Assembly (NCBI GenBank): GCA_963565915.1
Contig: OY751488.1
Coordinates: 4,898,001 to 4,962,000 of the forward strand
DNA from: Entoloma clypeatum
Taxonomy: Eukaryota; Basidiomycota; Agaricomycetes; Agaricales; Entolomataceae
Direction: 5' to 3'
DNA: 64,000 nucleotides
Shown here: positions 55,321-64,000 of the stretch, one piece after another
Numbering within the stretch: position 1 is the stretch's first letter
Layout of the letters: every line of letters begins with the position of its first letter
Notes under the pieces: model-generated
What the model saw: only the letters and a program-made list of their open reading frames with translations
Databases searched by the model: none
What the model was told of the DNA's origin: nothing
Position numbers and translations under genes: made by a program

Positions 55321-55739
55321 GGCTGCTGTAGAATAGGTTTATATGCCAGTCTACTCATTTCATTTCAACACACAAATAGTTATTATGAAAAAATATCATT
55401 GAATGTACTACTACATCTTGGTAACAAACTCTCGAGACAAGGACATATTGAAATATGTATTACTGGTACCATCATTACGACCACTGTCAGGTTCCCCTCG
55501 ACCAAATAACTCACACCCATTGTCTTCTTTTCGTTGCTGGTCCATTATTCATGACCTGTTCATCGCCTGATGTGGTCTTTGCACACCCGCAGTTGTCCCT
55601 CATCATTTTTTTTGGGTCCCATTGCTTGTCATCACTGTCATCGTCACCACCCTGATATGGTGGGGACATGGGACCTTCTTGGGAAGGGGATAGACTGACC
55701 ACAGTTTTGTTTGGTTCAGCTTCGAACGGCAGGTCAACA
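55321..55739. other. No recognisable gene
   Basis: Low coding character; 55511-55740 is non-repetitive but has no domain I can name. Confidence 0.4.
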
Positions 55740-56350
55740 TGAAAAAATGTAAAAAAACAGCCCTTGGGAGCGAGAGGCAGCCATGGGCAACAAGAGACAG
55801 CCGTTGGGCATGCAGGGAGGCCATAGGGGATGAGAGTAGGCTGTAGGGGACGAGATACGGGGGTTGGACACAAGAGAAGACCGTTGGTGATGAGAGACCC
55901 CCATTGGACATGAGAGAAGGGCGTTGGGGGTGAGAGGCAGCCGCAGGGCATGAGGAGGCCATAGGGATGAGAGGGAGCCATTGGAGATGCGAGGAGACCA
56001 TAGGAGATGAGAGGCAGCTGTTAGGCATACGAGGAGGCCATTAGAAATGAGAGATGGCCGTTGGGGCAAGAGGCAGCCATTGGGCACAAGACAAGGGGGT
56101 TGGGGCGAGATGCAGCTGCAGGGCATGAGAGGCAGCTGTTGGACATGAGAGGAGGGGGTGGGGGGCGAGAGGCAGTCGTTGGGGGCGAGAAACAGCCATT
56201 GGATTGGGTGTGTGAGAAGGCCGTTGGGCATAAGGGAAGGGGGTTGTGGGTGAGAGACAGCCGTAGGGGCAAGAGACAGCCGTTGGGGACAAGAGGGAGC
56301 CATTGGATGTGAGGAATGTGAGGGACAACCGTTGGGCAGAGACGGGGCTC
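55740..56350. repeat. Minisatellite A array, inverted
   Basis: Units of GAGAGGCAGCCGTTGGGC. Unlike the X copies, no GGTCTG module or TAGTGTTT terminus is found beside it. Confidence 0.85.
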
Positions 56351-57760
56351 ATCTGGGGTGGGGAGCATTGCGAGAGAGGGAATAAGAAGGATCAACTGCT
56401 GCCAAGCAGTTGATCAACCCTCGGGGTTTGCTGACAATACACAAACAAACATAAGAACTTGTCGATTTTTTTGACAAGTCCATTGCCAATGTTTGTTTGT
56501 GTGGCACACCATGGCAACCACTGAGGGTTGAACATTGATCATTGTTGATCTTCCTAAGTACTCACCTCTCACCACTTTTCCCTCCCTCTCCCCTGTTTCC
56601 CAATGCCTTGCCAACGCAGAACACAATCCACCATGCCCTCCAACAATTTCTGACCAATTCTGACACCTCCAACACCTCCAATATTTTGACTAATACTTAT
56701 TATGCATACTTACTGTTATGAATCTCATTACTATGTACATTACTTACATCCGACCATTTTACTTATGTTAAGCATCTCTGACAGCCACTCGTTATCTGAC
56801 TCCGACGAAGCCACACATCCTCTGACATAGTATTTAAACTTATGTAGATTCATGTATCAGCTTCAGTTTGAATATCAACTTAGATTCAACATCACACCTC
56901 CCGTCCTCTTTACTACTCTTAACCTGAGTCCGACCTCCGACCCTCCAATCCTCCAATCCTCCAAAATAAGGACACCAATGTATTAGCAAGGGTGCAACAC
57001 ACAAGTTGAAGCCAAGTCCTTGCCCCCTCCGACACATCCAACATAGCTCCGATGTTTTTGTCGATCAGTTCTTAACAACCGGCTCAAGACCACAGCCCAC
57101 CATCAACTCAAGACCATGACCCCAACATCCCCACACCCCACTAGGCCGTCTCTCATGCCCAACGCCCCCCAGTAGCACCAAATGGCCCCCAGTAATGCCC
57201 AACGACCCCCACTTGCACCCAACAACGCCGTTTCTCACTTCCAACAGCCCTCACCCGCACCCAGTGGCCTCTGATCGCACCCAATGACCATCAACATGAC
57301 TCACCACATCCAATGCCCATGCTGACTCACTGCAAATCCCCATCAATGCCAAATGTGATGTACCACACCACAGGACACGAGGTGCAAGTAAACGACGCAC
57401 ACCAACCACAAGGCTGACTCATCATGCCAAACGACACATGGGGAAGACAGGTAGGAAATGACCACAGCAACAGCGGGAAGCAAGACGATATCCGTAGGCA
57501 ACAACGGCAGGCGGGAAATGGGACGCACAAGCCGGAGGGCAGGTCGGGCAGACAGGAAGGTGGGGGCGGGTCCTGTCATATGCGAAAGCATGGGGGGAGT
57601 TCCACTGCGACATTATAATAGACTTCTTTCTTTATGTTGAATCATCATAATTCATTCAGTTTTCATTCCTCCTTCCCATTGAGACCATAATGTGCATCAT
57701 AATTCTTGTGCATGAAGACAAGTAAATTATAATATGGCTACTTGGGAATGTTATACAAGG
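56351..57760. other. Repeat-rich spacer; short minisatellite A stretch at 57130-57300
   Basis: 56395-56480 has small inverted repeats (CTGCCAAGCAGTTGATC). 56706-57000 begins TGTTATGAATC and has a TATA-like TATTTAAAC, perhaps an eroded LTR, but no duplication was found. 57330-57600 shows no recognised gene. Confidence 0.4.
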
Positions 57761-57806
57761 CTATGACATGCTGTGATGGTATTGTATACTACACAATGCT
57801 ATATGA

Positions 57807-58159
57807 CTATGAATTGCTATGGGGCACATGGTCCTTTTTAGAACAAAGCCTACAGGTCTAAAATTCAACAATAAGTCAAAGGCTAAAACTTCAACAGGAG
57901 GACTCACTCCTACTTTGCTCCAGTCGGGCTGTTCGCAGCATCCCCTCTGGGTAGTTGTGTTACAACAGACCAGCAGTTGTCCAACCACGTGATGAATCGC
58001 ACAAGGTAGCCCCACTGTATTGCATACGAAGGCGTCCCGCTTGCCAACGCCGCTCTTTACGCCGCCACTAACGGGGTCTATCGCTCCCCGCGCTTCTAAC
58101 GCGAGGGGACCCACAACGAAGAGGACAATGGGGAGGATCAAGGTGCATCCGGAATGCAT
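57807..58159 (-). CDS. Candidate small secreted protein with eight cysteines, 2 exons, 100 aa
   Basis: No known family recognised. The ATG at 58159 gives a signal-peptide-like start (MHSGCTLILPIVLFVVGPLA), then a Lys-Arg (VGKRDAFVC) that fits Kex2 processing, then a short Cys-rich region. A 50-bp intron (57858-57907, GTGAGT...TTTTAG, phase 0) joins 58159-57908 to 57857-57807 and adds two more cysteines (TCRLC). The mature pattern is C-x6-C-x11-CC-x7-CC-x10-C-x2-C, which is not the hydrophobin order (C-CC-C-C-CC-C). Without splicing the frame runs to 57761 with a less regular tail. The gene is inferred from these features only. Confidence 0.4.
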
Positions 58160-58924
58160 TGCGAAACGGCTTGGTCTTGGCTTAGTCGGTTCGAGAGGTG
58201 GGCAGTGGGACGCAAACAGGTCGATTGTTTGGCACACTAGAGATGAGAGACATCCACAGTGCCATTTGTTCTTGTTATACGCCGAGCGCGATTTCAACGG
58301 CGGCCGGCGAATGGCAAGATGTTGATGTCAATGGGAAAAACGTGTGGGATATGCCCCTCGTCCCGAGTGTGACCTACTCGGAGTCGAGGCTGAGAAGAGG
58401 TTGACAAGAATTAGCTAGAAGGCGATCGATTCCTTCGTTGGATACCGTCGCCGAACGGCGGCTGTAACCGTGGGCAGCCGTGGGCCCGTGGACTGGTAAC
58501 AACAAGTTGAATAAAACGGGGTCAGATTTGGATAGCCAGATATACTGGTCAAACACGGCCGTTGGTGAACCTTTGCAACACGTAGTTTTCCGAGTTTACC
58601 ACAAGCCCTGCACATAACTGGAGTTGGCTTCAAGTTTCACCGGATTTTGTATGTTTTCTAGGATAAAAGCGGGAAAACATAAAACCAAATTCACTTGAGG
58701 GATGAATTTAGGAGTTATACAGGAGCTCGAGTTTCAATGATCCTGTCGACTACCCTTCAAGGTTCATATGAAGTCTTTCGTCGACGATATCTGTTTGTAA
58801 GTCTGTTGAATCAACCAGCGACGGTACAGGAGGAGAACAAGTAAGATGGTGCCGAGACGAGTGATGAACATGATAGATATTAGGATGAATATAGTGCGGG
58901 TTGGGAGAAAATTATTGAAGACGA
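58160..58924. other. Intergenic
   Basis: Plus-strand frames here (58020-58404) are partly antisense to the candidate secreted protein. Beyond 58430 I see no coding signal until the FunK1 relic. Confidence 0.45.
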
Positions 58925-60783
58925 CTACGCTGCAGGCACCTCCGGAGAGGGCACAAGCCCAGATCCCCGTGGCTTTCTCCCAATGGCGTTCATGAACGTC
59001 TGAAAGGTAAGACGACCATCATACGTTGCATAATCATAGGCTTTGCCCTGGGATGCATGGAAGGCGTTGGGCAAGGATGCGACAGCATCATTGAAAAGTT
59101 CCCAGAGCGGGTCATTGATGTCGATTTCACCATTCAAGGTTTTCCCGATGTGCGATGCGTGGCTGTTGTCATCGGAACTTGGCCTGCATCGGTGAGCCAT
59201 GAAGCCATGTCCCAATCGTTGAGAACACCATTTACTCTGCCGTCGTGTCGACGGCTGAACATCAAGTTATTCTCGCTCAAGTCACGATGTAGGACCTTTC
59301 CTGTGTCGAAGGCGTGGTAATGACCTACATGAAAACACAGACTCAGTCGTCAATTTTTTGGAACTAGTCATGACGAACTCACAACGAGGAAGCTTCAAGA
59401 CTCCGGCGGTCAGTGTCACAGAGAAGTTGACTTGGGGCAGGTGATCTTTCCACCCAGGGATAACTTCCCGAAGCAGTTTTATGGTGTCCGCCTCGAGTGG
59501 ACGAGCCGTGAGAGGCCAGCTGACCTTGAGTGCCTCGTTTTCCTTCTCGCTATCCTTTAAGCGTGAAACTTCGTAAACCATCGTTCCACGACCAATGAGG
59601 CCCCGATAGGCGAATAAGACCGCTTGGATGACGACCTCGGGGAACTCGGGGAGCGTCAGGCGGGAACCAACTACATCGATTTCAGACGCGGAGACCCCTT
59701 TAATAGAGGCCTTAGTGATGACTGACTGTAATGCCAGGTAAGGGTCAAAACCCAGACGCTCGTTTTCGCAAACGCTGAGAGCGTAAAGAACAAGAGCGAG
59801 TTTCGCGGGATCCTCACTGAAGTCGAAATGTTCCGTGTGGATGATATACGAACGATCGAAATACCACAGGGAAACCCTGAAGCGGTCTATGAGGAGGCCC
59901 GAGGTCCAGAGCCGAGTCGAGACAGCCATGGTTTCGAGGGCATACGTCGCGAGTTGGAGTTGATCCCGAGTAAGCTGTCGGGTTGAACGGGATTGACTGT
60001 CAGAACCTTTGATTCGCTTGGACGCTGTTTCGCTGTTGCTATCACTGCGCTTTCGCTTGCTACTGGACCCACCAGAAGGTAGGCCAGCGTCAGATGTGGA
60101 CTGGACGGATCCGCCACGTTTGCGCCAGCGGTTGCCCTTCTGTGCTGTGGAGGTCCCCCTCGATTTTCCACGACGGCTTCCGGCGAGTTCAACGGAATGC
60201 GCGTCGCTCGCCCTATCACCTTCCATAACCGTCTCCAGGGTTAAAGAACCCGATGTCCCGGTCGCCGAAGCTGCTGTCCTTCGCCCTCCTTTGCTGGAAT
60301 CCTCGTAATTTTTCTTGAACTCGATGATCGCCCGGACAAGAAGCCATAGTGTGACCTCGAGGGATTTCACCATCGTCAGCATATCTGGTTTGCGCTGCGT
60401 GAACTGGTTCTTCAGCACGAAAGTTCCGCCCCTTTGCCAAAATTTGATGTCGGACTCTTCGCCCGGGTGGAGGGACGTCCAAAGACGTGTGACCAAATCT
60501 TCAGCTAGGCGCGCGAAGGGCTTGTACATACTGGATTCTGGATTGGCGTTCCGGTACGCCGCCAGTTGGTTCACTTCCAGTGCCCATTCCTGAGAAAGAA
60601 TTGTCTGCTTCTTTGCCGTGTCGACGCCCCAGACATGGTCACGAAATCTTCAATAGATGCGCCAGGAACTATCTTGTTGGCCACGTCTTCTCGAAGCAGA
60701 GGCAGCATGTTCTTGTGGATGCCGTCGGAAACACCCGTCGCACCTCTCTTGCTGGGGGTCGATGTGGCTGATGTGATCGACAT
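58925..60783 (-). pseudogene. FunK1-type fungal protein kinase, frameshifted and internally deleted
   Basis: Expanded kinase family of Agaricomycetes. The start MSITSATSTP at 60783 leads to the N-terminal segment (LLREDVANKIVPGASIEDFV). A one-base frameshift near 60640 separates it from the main frame (HVWGVDTAKK, then EVNQLAAYRNANPES, ALEVTLW-type block, LATYALETMA, VSLWYFDRSYII, RGLIGRGT). After a 58-bp intron (59325-59382) come the catalytic loop HRDLSENNLMF and DWDMAS. Then THRT jumps directly into GKTLNGE in another frame. The segment that should follow (GTxPFMAxDLL and about 100 residues) is missing, and the tail ends at 58925. Probably non-functional. Confidence 0.75.
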
Positions 60784-61723
60784 ATCTGAAGAAGGATCAG
60801 CACAAGTACACTCGAAACGATACAAGGAATCGCACCAGAATCGTGATAATCCGAGTCTGAGAAGTCGGACGCGTAAGAAGAGAGAGAATTGGATGTCATG
60901 GTCAAGGTCCTTCAAGTTTATATAATTATAAGTGTCCGCTTTGGCCATGTGAGTCACAGGCCATGCGATGGGACAATTTCCAGCCTTGACACTGCCTGGC
61001 CGCCAGTGATGAAGCCTGTAAGAGATCAGCTGGCAATGAACGTTTGATCAACAATATCAATGGCCCATCAATATGGCAACAAAACCTGGACAGCTTAGTT
61101 TTACTGATGGCCGGACTCATAAGCCGAGATCGGATATCACAGATTGATGATTGATGGACCCTGCAATCCAAACAATGGCACGAGGCTGGATCGCGACTGG
61201 AACCCAAATTCGTCGCGACCGCTGTCAACTGGTGGAAGCCCCGCGCTCGTAAGCCTAGCTCACACCCATACCAGCTCAACTCAGTCATTTTACTGTCCAT
61301 CTATCATTGCCCGAATTTCGAGTCAGCCACTACTTTTTATGTCAGGTGAGGTCAAGAAAATTGCACGTTGTGGTTCATTTTGCAACCTGATCAAGAACAG
61401 GTATGGCACGGTCCACGTCTGCAGTGCACAGCCTGGCACCGCCGATTGTGCGTCGCTGCCCGTTCGGCCACCATCGTACGTCGCCTCGCCTTCACTGCAA
61501 TCGCATCCACCGTAAGCAAATTTTCGTTCGTAACCCATCACCCGACTTTCATCTTCATCGCTAACTAAGATATAAACTATGCAGCCTCAACTGCCAGCTT
61601 CAATTCACACTTCTCTGCCTGTCCGAGGGGATCTTGCCAGTGCCAGTCTTGGATAAAAAGGAGGGGAGGACAAATTCCTGGTAAGTTGCCTTACATGGAA
61701 TCACCAATTCGGCAACTCACCGA
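60784..61723. other. Intergenic, promoter side of the FunK1 relic
   Basis: A plus-strand frame at 61144-61515 is open but has no domain. 61340-61680 could hold a first exon of the uncertain gene that follows. Confidence 0.4.
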
Positions 61724-62520
61724 ATGCTGGGATGGCAGTCTTCGCCAGCGCGCCACGACGCATATTTCGGATCCGTTACTCTCCCATTTCGTTCGCCCGC
61801 ACCATCGCCAATTCAAGCGTCCCCCGGATTACCCGATAGCGTGGAAGAGGCCACGGACGCCAAGAATGACACTTCATCCATTTACGTGCCACCGCCACCA
61901 CCACCACCACTTACTCCGTCTTTACCTCATACTCGGTTGCCTCGGAAGGCAAGGAAATTCGTTTCCCGTCGTCGGAAAAGTCACAGGTGGCGAATCAAAA
62001 CCTGGACTTGCTGTTCGTCCGAAGTGTGCACGTGCTTGAAATGTCGAACTATCGTGGATGCTGGCACAATGACAACCTTCGTCACTGGATCTTCACAGTG
62101 ATGGAAACCTTGTTATCGTACGATCTTCTTCTCTCGGCCTTTTATCAACGTCGTCGATGCACTTACCTCTTGAGGGATCTCAGCTAGACCTCCACGAACT
62201 TCCTTCATCACCTCAATTGACAGATTGGCCCCTAGTCCTGCCTTCCTGCCGAGACTCCCTCAATGCAAGTCCATCCAGTCGACGCGCGTCGACATCCTTC
62301 GCCTTTCCAGTCTCAGAAATCACCCGAGAGCGTCGAAGCAAACAGCACCACATCTACCTCATTGCCAACACTGAAACAAATCAGAAGCTCTCTTCCTCAC
62401 TCCCTCATCAGGGAGTTATCCCCCGATTGCACCCTGGGAATGTTACTGGTGTTTCTTCGGTGGACATGGGATATCTTCGGACGAGGCTTTTTTGACATTA
62501 TGTGTATTGAAATAATATAG
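61724..62520 (+). CDS. Uncertain small gene (proline-rich, probably spliced)
   Basis: Frame 61724-62101 has a short polyproline run (YVPPPPPPPLTPSLP) then a basic stretch (RLPRKARKFVSRRRKSHR). A second frame, 62263-62520, ends with a hydrophobic segment (LGMLLVFLRWTWDIFGRGFF) that could be a membrane helix. The two could be exons of one orphan gene, but I could not settle the splice sites. No family recognised. Confidence 0.25.
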
Positions 62521-62706
62521 GTGGAGCTTGAACTTGAATAACGGTGGTATCGAGTATATAGAACGTGAGGGTAAAGGTTGGAAGTATTAAAAGAGAGAAC
62601 TAATGAAGAGATACTTGGGCGATGTAATGACAGTGCATATTTGAATGGGGCGATATTTGGGATCTGAGTTATGACAGAGCTTGTTCATTGGTGTCGGGAA
62701 GTTTGC

Positions 62707-64000
62707 CTAAGAGTCGAGGTCCTTCAAAGGGCGAGTCATCGCAGTTTTGGATTCCCATATGTCATAGTCTACTGGTATCTTGAAGAATTCACAGAAGCGA
62801 TTACAGCGATGATTCTTCTCAAAATCATTGTGAATGGATGGGACATTGCCATCTGCGAAGATCATCCCAAGGGTGCTGTAAAAGGTCAAGTCAGAAAGAG
62901 ATACCACTGATTGTACATGAATGTCAACCCTACTTGCCTTGCAGAAGAAATCTGGGGATCTGTAAGGAGTGAGTTGCCTCCTGGATCTTCGTTAGCATTG
63001 AGTGAATCAGGATGCAGGATGTTTTGTTTACCTTGGTAATCTGAGACAAATACGAGCTTTTTTGTTTTGAAGTATTGTACGTGTTGGCTGAAAGCAAGAA
63101 ACTCTGCGCGCTCTTCATCTTCCGCTCCATTCATTCGCAGGGGAACAGGTGAGACATTGTTCAGATATTTTTTGAAGGTACCTTGGCTTTCCTCCTGAAT
63201 CACCTCCTCTAGCAAAAATACGTGTCCCGATCCATGATTTCTTTGAGAGCTGTGAGAGCCAAGTTGCTGCTGCTCGATTGCAAGTGCTGCTTCGACGAAA
63301 CGGAATCGTGGGATGGAGATAATTGGGTTACCCAATCTTACCAACTCTTCATTGACAAACTCGTAGACGAGATTAAGGAGGACTCGGGCCCAAACAAGAC
63401 ATGAGATCTCCATCGTAAGGTTCTGCAACTGCTTGGGCCGATCGTGAGGTACGTTGAAAGACCGTTTAACAAGTACCCCTTTTGCTTCAACGACAGCATC
63501 CTTGATGTAATAAGTCCGCTTCGCGCAAACATCACTCGTGTTGCCAAAGAGTGGAATTGTGCAAGCACCAAATGTCGCCAACTTGAATCCGCCCTTCTTT
63601 GCTTTTGACACATCAAGATCCATTCGCAAAATCGTATCTCTTGGCTTTCCAAGAAACCAGTTGCCCTCGGGATTTGCATGTTTCGAAGACTCTTCTCCAG
63701 GCTGACCTCCAAGCTCCTCGAGAAGTTGGACCCATGTCCGATGCTCAACAGGGTATGCAAGGACTTGAAATGACTTTACTTCAACTATATGATCATTCTT
63801 GTTGGTAAGAAATCATGTTTTAAAATTGTTTTAACTCACGGAAGGAATTGATTTCTTTGATCGTAGGTAACTTTTGAGTTTGAAGTGCCCGGCTGATGCG
63901 CTGCGCTGATGGCGAAGACTGAAGGGCAGGAGTCGGCATTGAAACTGAACGTGATGAGTTTATGGGCTGTCCAAGGCTATGCTCAGGTATGCTTGTTGGC
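62707..64000 (-). CDS. Alpha-type protein kinase, C-terminal part (runs off the window)
   Basis: Atypical Ser/Thr kinase of the MHCK/eEF2K class. Exons on the minus strand: 63797-63032, 62980-62938 and 62875-62707; an upstream exon ends about 63840. Visible: HRTWVQLLEELGG, AKRTYYIKDAVVEAKGV, PRFRFVEAALAI, VFLLEEVI, FLAFSQHVQYFKT, FVSDYQGGN, LLTDPQI and IFADGNV (the Gly-rich zinc-lobe region), then FEKNHRCNRFCEFF, whose His and Cys fit the zinc site. The intron between 62938 and 62875 has a GC donor (AAG then GCAAGT). The three complete exons are in frame, so the gene looks intact here. The phase of the upstream exon is not settled. Confidence 0.82.

Noticed and set aside
56706..57002. Solo LTR starting TGTTATG and ending GCAACA
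   Set aside because: No matching 5-bp flanks were found and no second copy is in the window.
57807..58159. Hydrophobin
   Set aside because: There are eight cysteines, but in the order C-C-CC-CC-C-C rather than C-CC-C-C-CC-C, and the spacing is wrong.

Overview
The window looks like nuclear DNA of an Agaricomycete basidiomycete. The evidence is short GT-AG introns of about 49-75 bp in almost every gene, a FunK1-type fungal kinase, alpha-kinase genes, a DUF6589 gene, a Tf1/sushi-like chromovirus and a spliced GH5 endoglucanase. I cannot name the species from sequence alone. Gene models were spliced by eye and homology calls come from family knowledge, not from searches.

Layout. 1-5.8 kb is decayed: the end of a minisatellite-carrying transposon (element X-3), a broken DUF6589 gene holding a solo-LTR-like insertion, and a relic of the pyruvate dehydrogenase E1-alpha gene. 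6.2-16.7 kb is the conserved core with five genes that look intact: a GH5 endoglucanase (15 exons, one of 7 nt), ADE16/17 (bifunctional last two steps of purine synthesis), an HDDC2-type 5'-deoxynucleotidase, a two-finger C2H2 (Msn2/4-like) regulator, and an Opi1-like repressor. ADE and HDDC2 are convergent, 86 bp apart. 17-55 kb is a nested transposon graveyard. 55-58 kb is mostly low-complexity repeat. 57.8-64 kb returns to genes: a candidate small secreted 8-cysteine protein, a broken FunK1 kinase, an uncertain small gene and an alpha-kinase running off the right edge.

The graveyard can be read as layers, because target-site duplications (TSDs) and restored reading frames mark each insertion. 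(i) A copia RNase H relic holds X-1, which holds Tc1-C, which holds gypsy-2. (ii) An alpha-kinase gene (45.5 to 38.5 kb, minus strand) holds X-2 and a 302-bp foldback element. X-2 holds Tc1-A, which holds an LTR of family 2, which holds a solo LTR of family 1. (iii) A family-2 LTR holds Tc1-B. (iv) A LINE relic holds gypsy-1. Gypsy-1 and gypsy-2 face each other (minus and plus), about 2 kb apart. Their internal regions and 5' LTRs look identical, although their target sites and 3' LTRs differ.

The most interesting points are: an 11-nt self-priming signature in the gypsy family, echoed by the family-2 LTR; the homogenised inverted gypsy pair; element X, a hAT-like non-autonomous element that carries a minisatellite; the foldback element at an exon edge; and the 7-nt microexon in the endoglucanase.
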